Shown in pieces: positions 1 through 6,560 of a DNA stretch of 14,897 nt; position 1 is the stretch's first letter; each line of letters begins with the position of its first letter. A model generated the notes under the pieces. That model made no database searches. It saw only the letters and a list, made by a program, of their open reading frames with translations, and had not been told where the DNA came from. Source of the DNA: Pseudothermotoga sp. (GTDB lineage Bacteria; Thermotogota; Thermotogae; Thermotogales; DSM-5069); NCBI GenBank assembly GCA_003510135.1, contig DOKY01000040.1, positions 1-14,897 on the forward strand. The letters are read 5' to 3'. The translations under genes were made by a program, and so were the position numbers.

Positions 1-75
1 ACACCATTTCTCAGTGCTCTGAGCTTGCTGGATCTTCCGCTCACCTTCTCGAAATACCTTCAAGACTTAAGGTGA
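1..75 (+). CDS. Possible C-terminal fragment of an upstream gene (partial)
   Basis: Frame 1 is open from the window edge and ends at TGA 73-75, giving 24 residues beginning TPFLSALSLL and ending YLQDLR. The composition is hydrophobic then charged, as at the end of a real protein, but it is too short to assign a family. The stop codon lies next to the right end of the transposon remnant that follows, so the stop may come from the insertion and the protein may be truncated. It could also be a chance open frame. The window start prevents a decision. Confidence 0.3.
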   Translation, partial: TPFLSALSLLDLPLTFSKYLQDLR

Positions 76-81
76 CCTCCT

Positions 82-101
82 CCCACTACTGAAGTAGTGG
101 G
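82..101. repeat. Hairpin at the right end of the IS605-type remnant
   Basis: CCCACTAC (82-89) pairs perfectly with GTAGTGGG (94-101) around a TGAA loop. Subterminal hairpins just past tnpB are the recognition sites of IS200/IS605 transposases and the region from which the TnpB guide RNA derives. It overlaps the tnpB stop codon. The precise element boundary, probably near 60-80, cannot be fixed from one end. No left end is visible between 220 and 450, and I see nothing else in that stretch. Confidence 0.55.
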
Positions 102-220
102 CTTTCCCCTTCAACATTAACATCCCTATCGCAGTTCCAACCACATTCACACTTAATAACTCTATCTGCAAGGAATAGGCTTTGCTCACAATTTACTTTC
201 CGTTCTGTTCTTCTGTTGTA
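86..220 (-). pseudogene. Decayed 3' end of an IS200/IS605-type tnpB
   Basis: The minus frame ending at TAG 86-88 encodes FLADRVIKCECGWNCDRDVN, which has the form of the TnpB C-terminus: a zinc-finger half (CxC) followed by the DRD catalytic motif and Asn. TnpB proteins are usually about 350-450 residues. Here only about 45 codons resemble the family, the first CxxC of the zinc ribbon is degenerate, and further upstream in the frame (about 220-457) the resemblance is lost. No tnpA is present. The stop codon lies inside a perfect hairpin (82-101), the usual arrangement at the right end of these elements. I read it as a dead remnant, not a functional nuclease. Confidence 0.6.
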
Positions 221-450
221 CACTACCATCATTAGAAAAACCGCAATATATCTAACGAAAAAGCAGCCTTTCATCCCACCCTTGAAAGAGTACACTTTCC
301 CGGCGGGCTGTCGTAAAAGATCGAGTTTGCAGACATTCACTTTTTCGGATGACGAACAAATGAGGACATTTTGAGGCGCTTCCAGACATTTGGACCTCTT
401 TGCTGTTCTTAGATCTGATTTATCAATGATTTGAAGTCTGTCATATCGAC

Positions 451-480
451 TTGACATAAGGCCGGTAGATCGTTTATACT
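451..480 (+). promoter_or_regulatory. Sigma-70/SigA-type promoter of the hydrolase gene
   Basis: A perfect -35 box TTGACA (451-456) is followed after 18 bases by TATACT (475-480), a 5/6 match to the -10 consensus. Transcription would start near 487. This leaves a leader of about 95 bases, long for these organisms, containing a terminator-like hairpin. Confidence 0.65.
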
Positions 481-507
481 CCTTTTAGATAATGTTTCTT
501 CACCAAT

Positions 508-564
508 GGTATGGAGGAGAATTGGAGAAGGCCATACCCTTGTTTGGGGTATGGCCAATTTTTT
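508..564 (+). terminator. Leader hairpin with U-tract (terminator or attenuator)
   Basis: GGCCATACCC (530-539) pairs perfectly over 10 bp with GGGTATGGCC (547-556) around a 7-base loop, followed by AA and six T (559-564). This is the classic intrinsic terminator form, yet it lies between a strong promoter and the start codon at 582. Upstream, GGTATGG (508-514) can pair with CCATACC (532-538), which would disrupt the terminator stem. The arrangement is therefore compatible with an attenuator having competing structures. It could also simply end a short transcript from the 451-480 promoter. Confidence 0.6.
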
Positions 565-581
565 GAAGGGGGTGTATCTCC

Positions 582-2378
582 ATGAAGAAGGGTGTTTTCT
601 GGGTTCTGCTCTCGCTCGCACTGATTTTCATCGGCTCTCTCATCGCACACTTGGTTCAGACAGACTTTGGACGGGTTCAAGTTAAAGATGTGCGCTTCGT
701 CAGCAGTGATGGCAAGATTTTGAGCGCTTTGCTGTTCATTCCGAAAGGTGTCTCTTCTGAGAAACCCGCACCGGCCGTTCTGACCATGCACGGATACATC
801 AACTCTCGAGAAACGCAGAGTGGTTTCAACATCGAGTTTGCCAGGCGTGGTTACGTGGTCTTCGCCATGGACATGGCTGGGCACGGTTACTCCGAGCAGA
901 TCAAGGGTGGCCTTGCCAACCCAGCACGTGGTGCAGCCGATGGATTACTGTACCTAGCCAGTCTTCCATTCGTTGACAAAGATAACATAGCCGTTGAAGG
1001 GCACTCGATGGGTGGCTGGTCCACGCTGAGTGCTGCGGGAAGATACCCGAATCTTGTTCGAACCGTGATATTAGTCGGGTCTTCTTCGGAGACGTACGGA
1101 GCACCAAAGGTGACGGCCGAAACGCCGTTCAACTTCGCTGTCATATTCAGCAAGTATGACGAGTTCAGTCGATTGATGTGGGGTGTCGAAAAGGCTTCGG
1201 ACATCGTTAAGACGCAGAAGCTGAAAGTCGCCTTTGGCACAACTGAAGACGTCGTTCCCGGAAAACTTTATGGCTCCTTTGAAAACAAGTCTGCAAGAAA
1301 ACTCTACATACCGAACTGCACTCATCCTGGAGACCACTTGTCGACCGAAGCTATCGGTTATGCCATCGAGTTCTTGCAGGATTCCATCAAGCCACCAAAA
1401 TATATTGATCCAAAAAACCAGATCTGGCCATGGAAAGAGTTTGGAACTCTTCTTGCTTTGGTGGGTGGCATCATGTTCTTACTGAGTTATGGTCACTGTT
1501 TGCTTCAAACTGCATACTTCTCTTCTTTGAGAAACAAACCGGTTGGTTTCCAGGTGAAGAACAAGGTTTTGAACTTAATCACCTGGCTCGTAGGCTTCTT
1601 CCTTGTCACGTCGATTCCGGCGTTCACGTTCTTCAGATTCCAGCAACCTGGCGGAAAGACTCCGACTCCGACCGCGTTCTGGCCGCAGAGTCTCACAATT
1701 GGCTTCGCGCGGTGGGCGACGTTCAACGCCATGATCGCGATCGGCCTGTTCATTGTTTGGCACTTTGTGTACCACCGCAGGGTTGGTGGGAATTTGGTCA
1801 GCTACGGTTTGGCAACGAATCCTGATAAACCGCATTTCCGTCTTGGACAGTTGTGGAAAGCCTTCGCATTGAGCGTTTGCACAGTGTTCGCAACGCATAT
1901 TGTCCTGTCCATAGTTCAGTGGGCATTCAAAGTGGACTTCCGCTGGTGGGTTATAGCACTCAAGCCGATGGACTTCGCAAGGTTCTGGATATTCGTCAAG
2001 TTCCTACCACCGTTTGCCCTGTTCGCTTTCGTGAACGCGCTCGTTCTGAACGGACAACTGAAGGCGAGAGAGTTCAAAGGCGAAGCAAGCTCCACAGCCA
2101 TTTGGATGATCTGCTCGGCGCTGGCCAACTGTCTCGGTATTCTTATCCTGGTACTGCTCCAGGTGGGTAAATTGCTCAGCACAGAGACCCTCTTTTTCCC
2201 GACACAACCTTTGCTTGGAATCGTCGCGTACCAGTTTGTTTTCCTGACCGCCGTTGTGGGAGCAATATCGGCGTTCTTCTACAGAAGAACTGGAAGTATC
2301 TACGTTGGCGCCTTCGTGAACGCCCTCTTCGTGACCTGGTACATCGTGGCAGGTCAAGCCATACAGTTCGCAGGATAG
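582..2378 (+). CDS. Membrane-anchored alpha/beta hydrolase with a C-terminal multi-pass membrane domain
   Basis: The 598-residue protein starts at ATG 582 behind AGGGGGTG. Residues 6-23 form a signal anchor. Residues about 35-270 form an alpha/beta hydrolase domain with MHGY (69-72, oxyanion region), the nucleophile elbow GHSMGG (Ser142), and His248 or His252 as likely catalytic histidine. Asp193 is a candidate acid. The serine-hydrolase domain probably faces outside the membrane. Residues about 288-598 contain several hydrophobic segments (near 288-310, 330-350, 370-395, 425-445 and three more), so about half of the protein is a membrane domain, unusual for an esterase. It is monocistronic: promoter at 451-480, bidirectional terminator just after the stop. 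Substrate is unknown; an ester, acyl or lipid substrate is an inference from the fold. The hydrolase call is firm, the role is not. Confidence 0.85.
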   Translation: MKKGVFWVLLSLALIFIGSLIAHLVQTDFGRVQVKDVRFVSSDGKILSALLFIPKGVSSEKPAPAVLTMHGYINSRETQSGFNIEFARRGYVVFAMDMAGHGYSEQIKGGLANPARGAADGLLYLASLPFVDKDNIAVEGHSMGGWSTLSAAGRYPNLVRTVILVGSSSETYGAPKVTAETPFNFAVIFSKYDEFSRLMWGVEKASDIVKTQKLKVAFGTTEDVVPGKLYGSFENKSARKLYIPNCTHPGDHLSTEAIGYAIEFLQDSIKPPKYIDPKNQIWPWKEFGTLLALVGGIMFLLSYGHCLLQTAYFSSLRNKPVGFQVKNKVLNLITWLVGFFLVTSIPAFTFFRFQQPGGKTPTPTAFWPQSLTIGFARWATFNAMIAIGLFIVWHFVYHRRVGGNLVSYGLATNPDKPHFRLGQLWKAFALSVCTVFATHIVLSIVQWAFKVDFRWWVIALKPMDFARFWIFVKFLPPFALFAFVNALVLNGQLKAREFKGEASSTAIWMICSALANCLGILILVLLQVGKLLSTETLFFPTQPLLGIVAYQFVFLTAVVGAISAFFYRRTGSIYVGAFVNALFVTWYIVAGQAIQFAG

Positions 2379-2390
2379 AGAGTTTCATTG

Positions 2391-2422
2391 AAAAGCCGGC
2401 GCGCACGCGCCGGTTTCATTTT
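2391..2422. terminator. Bidirectional intrinsic terminator between convergent genes
   Basis: CCGGCGCG (2396-2403) pairs with CGCGCCGG (2406-2413); the tip probably opens to a GCAC loop. T-rich sequence follows on the + strand (TTTCATTTT, 2414-2422), and CTTTTC follows when read on the minus strand. It lies 12 bases after the hydrolase stop and just past the stop of the ClC gene, so it can end both transcripts. Confidence 0.8.
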
Positions 2423-3643
2423 CTACATCTTTTCAGTTTGAGCCACTGGTTCAAAGACGGGTTTGGACAACTCCGGAGCATCGTACAGAGGTTTGAATTT
2501 CAACAGTCTCATCATCGCCTCCACCAAAAGGCAAGCTGGCAGCATCGCGATCAAGAGGCTCAGCTGATTGAACATTTCACAGATCAAGAGCGCACTCGAG
2601 ATTGGTATCCTCAGCACAGCCGTGAGTGTACAACCCATACCACAGGCGACGAGAACTGGTAGATCTTGACCAGAATCGAAGAATGAACCTGTGAACATCC
2701 CAAGCATCGACCCAATCGCGAGCGATGGAACAAACAAACCACCGGGAAGTTTCGCAGCGAAACAAATTGCAGTGAAGAGCGGTTTGATGAACAACAGCAA
2801 AATCGTTTTGGATTGAGGAAGCGTGCTCGACAAAACGGTTTTGATCAGCAAGGCACCACTACCAAGCACCTCTGGAGAAAGGATTGCGAGCAGCAGTGTA
2901 CAAGAGATAGGCAGGAAAATCTCGGCTTTCGAGTTTTTCCAACGGGTCAGGGCAACACAGATTGAAGTTAGAAGAGCTCCCAACATGGTTGAGAGAACAG
3001 CTAAGACGAAAACGGCCTTCACGTCGGAAGGAATCACCACGGAAGACAAATGGTGATCCGTCTCCTCTCTGAAGATCAACCCGCTCAGATTAGACAAAAC
3101 CAAAGTGAAAAACAACAGAAAAACTGTTTGGTTCAACCTTGGTCTGTAGCGCAAACCTTCTACCACGAAGATAACGCCTGCTAAGGGCGCATCGAACGCC
3201 GAAGCCATTGCTGAACAAGCGCCAATAGAGATGAAGAACTTCCGCCTCTCGCGCTCCTCTTGGGACCTTTTTGCAACAAAATGCCCCACCGTCGAGCCGA
3301 GTTGAATAGTGGGACCTTCCGTGCCCAAAGAGTAACCACAGAACGTGGACAAAATACCGGCGGAAAACTTGACCAGAAGCACCTTCAACGGATCGTAATC
3401 CAGTTGTCCCGAGAGAACCTTTCTCACCTGCGGAACACCACTTCCGCTCGCGCAGGGTTGTTTCTTCAACATCCCGATGATCAAGAAAGTCACGAATAAA
3501 ATTGAAGCAAACCAGCACAACAGCAATTTGCCAGAGAACACGGAGAACAGGAATTCCCCGATTTTGTCTGTGATGAATTTGTACGAACGACCAATGAACG
3601 AGGCGAGCAGATCAACAACGATGCTCAATCCCAGGTTCCTCAC
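2423..3643 (-). CDS. ClC-family chloride channel / H+-Cl- antiporter
   Basis: The protein has about ten hydrophobic segments and the ClC signatures in order: GSGVP (67-71), GTEGP (107-111) with the gating glutamate Glu109, a GLFVP motif in the second half, and a near-C-terminal KPLYDAP whose Tyr fits the conserved pore tyrosine. Keeping the gating Glu is compatible with either a channel or a proton-coupled antiporter. I chose GTG 3643, five bases after the preceding stop and behind an AAGGTTGAT sequence; an in-frame TTG at 3676 would add 11 residues and overlap the previous gene, but has no visible ribosome site. There is no C-terminal CBS domain. It is the last gene of the minus-strand operon. 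Charge or pH balance during amino acid uptake and deamination is an inferred role. Confidence 0.88.
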   Translation of the reverse strand: MRNLGLSIVVDLLASFIGRSYKFITDKIGEFLFSVFSGKLLLCWFASILFVTFLIIGMLKKQPCASGSGVPQVRKVLSGQLDYDPLKVLLVKFSAGILSTFCGYSLGTEGPTIQLGSTVGHFVAKRSQEERERRKFFISIGACSAMASAFDAPLAGVIFVVEGLRYRPRLNQTVFLLFFTLVLSNLSGLIFREETDHHLSSVVIPSDVKAVFVLAVLSTMLGALLTSICVALTRWKNSKAEIFLPISCTLLLAILSPEVLGSGALLIKTVLSSTLPQSKTILLLFIKPLFTAICFAAKLPGGLFVPSLAIGSMLGMFTGSFFDSGQDLPVLVACGMGCTLTAVLRIPISSALLICEMFNQLSLLIAMLPACLLVEAMMRLLKFKPLYDAPELSKPVFEPVAQTEKM

Positions 3644-3647
3644 AAGA

Positions 3648-4538
3648 TCAACCTTGCTTGTCGATCTTCTCCACAACGATTCTACACAATCTCTCTTCTT
3701 CTTCCATCACGTTCAGGCAAGGTACATCGAGTTCGCGTTCGATCCTCCTCGCCAGCTCGCTCAAATCGATTCTTGCCAGTGCGTAACCTTCCATTCTTCT
3801 CTCCGGATAACACGGATTTACTGTTACACAGAGAAGCTCTGGCTTTCTCATCACGGCAACGTCCAGATCGTTCAAAAGCTGTTCAAGCCTGACGAAGTCT
3901 TCCGTGAGTAAAAGATGCATGGGAGATTCCACCAAGATGCGCTCACCACGCAAGGAAGAAAGCTTTTCAAGGCTCACGAGTCCTTCGACTAACTTCCTGT
4001 CCTTCCCACCAATCGGTAGCCTCAACATCTTCACGATGATTCTCGTTTCTGTGAGCAGAAAGTCGAGGTTCGTGGACCTCGACGCTCCAACTGCAAGTAC
4101 CACGAAATCTGAATGCTGGAAAGGCACGATCCTGTTTATCGCACCGTCGATCAGGAAAACTTCGACCATGTCTTTTTCCAGAGTCTGTTTGACCGTTAGC
4201 AAGTCCTCACTGCTGTGTGGGCCAATCAAGATCACTGTACCAGCTTGTCTGACTCTGTACAGACAGATCGATCCCAAAGCGGTTCTGATGTCGAATCTTC
4301 TGAGCAAATGCAACCTCGCGGTCGAATGCTTCGCGGCTTCTTCGCTCGTTACTGCGAAGCTCCCTTCCTCTATCAGAACTTTGGGCTTCGGAAGGCCCGT
4401 GATGTGGTCGAGGTCCTCTCCATCGAAGCCTATGCTTGTGATGGCTATCGATTTTCCACTCAAACATTTCAGCAGTGCGTTGAGGGTGGTTGTCTTACCT
4501 GTGTTCTTTGCCGTTCCCAAGACGCCAAGGCTCAGCAC
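3648..4538 (-). CDS. P-loop NTPase, candidate aminomutase chaperone or reactivase (KamB-like position)
   Basis: The 296-residue protein begins with a Walker A motif, GTAKNTGKTT (residues 8-17, Lys15). The following segment, SIAITSIGFDGEDLDH, resembles the switch region of MobB/dethiobiotin-synthetase-like P-loop proteins. I see no membrane segment. It starts with GTG inside the last codons of the aminomutase gene (7-base overlap), so translation is probably coupled and the two proteins are likely partners. Coenzyme-B12 mutases commonly need an NTP-driven protein to load or replace damaged cofactor (MeaB, DdrAB, and the KamB/KamC proteins of lysine fermenters). I infer that role from position and fold. 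It is not a recognisable MeaB, and the similarity to KamB is from memory. Confidence 0.7.
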   Translation of the reverse strand: MLSLGVLGTAKNTGKTTTLNALLKCLSGKSIAITSIGFDGEDLDHITGLPKPKVLIEEGSFAVTSEEAAKHSTARLHLLRRFDIRTALGSICLYRVRQAGTVILIGPHSSEDLLTVKQTLEKDMVEVFLIDGAINRIVPFQHSDFVVLAVGASRSTNLDFLLTETRIIVKMLRLPIGGKDRKLVEGLVSLEKLSSLRGERILVESPMHLLLTEDFVRLEQLLNDLDVAVMRKPELLCVTVNPCYPERRMEGYALARIDLSELARRIERELDVPCLNVMEEEERLCRIVVEKIDKQG

Positions 4539-6310
4539 TTTCTCACCGTACCTCTCCCAGCCCTGCCAGGATTCGCACCCTCTTCACGTGTTCCAAACAG
4601 ACCTTCGTACAGTGCGGCGACAAAGTCCTGTCTTTCTGCCACTTTCTTTAGAGTCTCGTAAATACCATTCACGATGTTTTCTGCGTACTCCTCCGCCTTC
4701 TTCGTAGGCTCTATCCTCGCACGGCCGAAGAACCTGAAGGCCTCAGCTACGGCCCTCAGTGTGTCGATGCGTGCACTCACAGTGATTGCGCCACGCGCGT
4801 AGGCTTCATCGGTTGAAGCAATCGTTATAGCATCGAGTCCAAGCGAGCTTGCAAGTGCGGCATGCAACGCCGTCGTCATGGCTGATTGAACCCTGTCTTC
4901 CGTATGGGTCATGAACCCTATGGGCTCACCGGGCCAAATTGGTGCATCCATAATGCGTCTCAACGCCAACACTTTAGCAACGTTGTAGTCGACGTAGTTA
5001 TCTTTCATGTAGTCGTTGATCATGACGTCAGGCGAGTAGCAGAACAAAGGTTTCAGGATGGGCCTCGCGCCGAGCTTCACTCCGAGATGCGCCACGACGA
5101 GCATGCCTGCGAACGCTTTGTGCGCAGGCACACCACCGAGTTCCTCGTTTGTTGGTATGTCGTAGGGAAGTTTGTACCTTGCTGAAAGCTGCAGCGCATA
5201 CACACCATCCACAGTGAGCCTTTCCGGATCCGTGCCACCGTTCAGTGAGCCGTAGACCATGTTTATCTTCGTCAAGTCCGCACCGGCGCGCGCTGCGAGC
5301 AGTACGGTCTCAGGTGTGTTCAAACCCCTGTGCGCCCTTACGCACCACAGCGTTGAACTGTTGAGAGCGGATTTGATCAGTTTGAGGTTCTCAAGTGTTA
5401 TTATCGATCCATCCTCTTCGTGTGCCAGCAATCCCTCGAGCAATCCTTCACACCTTGCACCCCAGGATGGATCGAAGTGCAACACTCCATCAGCACCCCA
5501 TGCCTCACTCACTTTTATGTGCATCGCGTCCATGAAGGGACAGCCTGTTCCGTACTGGACGAAGACGAGGGGCTTATCGAGGCTGTGGCGCAGGATCCTT
5601 TCGTTGAAGTCAATCCGATTCACGAGCCGTTCGAACTTCTCTTTCTCTTCCTTCGTTATGAGCCTCACTTTTTTCGGAAGAACGTTCTTTCTGAAGTACG
5701 AAACTACGACCTCATCACACAGTTTCAAATATTCCTCAAGCAAATCTTCACCTTCGAGCATTTTTTCCTTGATCTTCGTTCTTTCAATTGCAAGACTCGT
5801 TCTGTCCTTCGCCCAGGCGAGGATCTGATCTGAGATCTCGTCGAGCAACTCTCTGAAAGCGCTGTCACGAACTTCGTACGTATAGCCCTGCGTTATGTCC
5901 TTCTTGGTTTTCTTGACCGTGATTTCTTCCCTCTCGAATCTGCCTCCTTCGACGTACGCGATCACTTCTTCCCAGCTTGTTCTCTCACCAAATCCAGCAT
6001 CGTATCCAAGTTCCGCAGCAAGTTCCTTTGTGATCGCCTTGCCACCGACAACTACCTTGCATTTTTTCCTGAGCCCTGCAGCGTCCAGCATATCTATGAA
6101 CCTGGCGAGCAATTCAGCCGCACCGTAGCCGACGGTCCTGCTGACCATGATGAAGTCAGGCATCTCTTTCTGGCAGATCTCGATAACCTCTTCCATTTTC
6201 GTGTCCGGTGGTAACAGTATGGTCTGATGCCCTCTTTTCAGCAGTTCCCTGTTCAACATCTTGAGTGCGACATCGTGAACGGGATCGAGTGGAAACAGGA
6301 CGAACTTCAT
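4532..6310 (-). CDS. Adenosylcobalamin/PLP-dependent amino acid aminomutase (OraE/KamDE group), B12 domain N-terminal
   Basis: The 592-residue protein has two parts. Residues 1-125 form a cobalamin-binding domain: PVHDVA (His12, candidate cobalt ligand, degenerate from DxHxxG), SRTVG (57-61), VVVGG (86-90) and LGYDAGFG (101-108), the last strongly recalling the KamE/OraE B12 domain. After a helical linker, residues about 245-530 form a catalytic barrel with FVQYGTG, CVRAHRGLNTPET, YGSLNGGTDP, NEELGGVPA and MTHTEDRVQSA segments. Known relatives use B12 and PLP to move a terminal amino group of D-ornithine or D-lysine to the adjacent carbon. In OraE the B12 domain is C-terminal, so the order here is reversed. 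The equivalent of the PLP lysine (11 residues after the ligand His) is not exact; Lys25 is the nearest candidate. ATG 6310 overlaps the preceding stop by four bases behind GGAGG. Substrate is not determined by sequence. Confidence 0.82.
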   Translation of the reverse strand: MKFVLFPLDPVHDVALKMLNRELLKRGHQTILLPPDTKMEEVIEICQKEMPDFIMVSRTVGYGAAELLARFIDMLDAAGLRKKCKVVVGGKAITKELAAELGYDAGFGERTSWEEVIAYVEGGRFEREEITVKKTKKDITQGYTYEVRDSAFRELLDEISDQILAWAKDRTSLAIERTKIKEKMLEGEDLLEEYLKLCDEVVVSYFRKNVLPKKVRLITKEEKEKFERLVNRIDFNERILRHSLDKPLVFVQYGTGCPFMDAMHIKVSEAWGADGVLHFDPSWGARCEGLLEGLLAHEEDGSIITLENLKLIKSALNSSTLWCVRAHRGLNTPETVLLAARAGADLTKINMVYGSLNGGTDPERLTVDGVYALQLSARYKLPYDIPTNEELGGVPAHKAFAGMLVVAHLGVKLGARPILKPLFCYSPDVMINDYMKDNYVDYNVAKVLALRRIMDAPIWPGEPIGFMTHTEDRVQSAMTTALHAALASSLGLDAITIASTDEAYARGAITVSARIDTLRAVAEAFRFFGRARIEPTKKAEEYAENIVNGIYETLKKVAERQDFVAALYEGLFGTREEGANPGRAGRGTVRKC

Positions 6311-6534
6311 CTTGCATCGCCTCCAAAAATCCAGGCGTACCTGTCACCGGGCCTGAACACGTAGGCACGTAGACGGATCCGAGCGGCAAAGCCGTTGTGT
6401 TCGACGAACACCACATCGACATCATTGAAGCCGAGTGACTTCAAGTACTGCACGGCTGTGTTCTTCGCATCTTCTTCATCTTTGCAGAGCAAGGTTGTTT
6501 CGATATCGATGGCATCCACAATTTTTTCTATCAT
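6307..6534 (-). CDS. Small protein resembling the aminomutase dimerisation domain (OAM_dimer-like)
   Basis: The 75-residue protein has the pattern ETTLLCKDEEDAKNTAVQYL then LGFNDVDVVFV and GFAARIRLRAYV. I read this as a small beta-alpha-beta fold resembling the N-terminal domain of KamE (strand, helix with AxxxAxxxLxxLG, then two strands). I chose ATG 6534, with GAGGTG seven bases upstream. In-frame ATG 6564 and GTG 6573 would extend it to overlap dapF by 4-13 bases but have poorer ribosome sites. Its stop overlaps the aminomutase start (ATGA), so equal production is likely. It is probably the small subunit of the aminomutase. It is shorter than OraS (about 120 residues), and the fold assignment rests on pattern only. 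Confidence 0.68.
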   Translation of the reverse strand: MIEKIVDAIDIETTLLCKDEEDAKNTAVQYLKSLGFNDVDVVFVEHNGFAARIRLRAYVFRPGDRYAWIFGGDAR

Positions 6535-6560
6535 CAAACCCACCTCACTTTCGAGCAGGT

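Noticed and set aside
221..457. Upstream part of the 123-codon minus frame that ends as the tnpB remnant
   Set aside because: Residues before about position 220 do not resemble TnpB or any protein I know; the frame is open by chance.
3904..4707. + strand open frame (267 codons) opposite the NTPase
   Set aside because: Ser/Thr/Pro-rich shadow of the NTPase and aminomutase genes; no motif or ribosome site.
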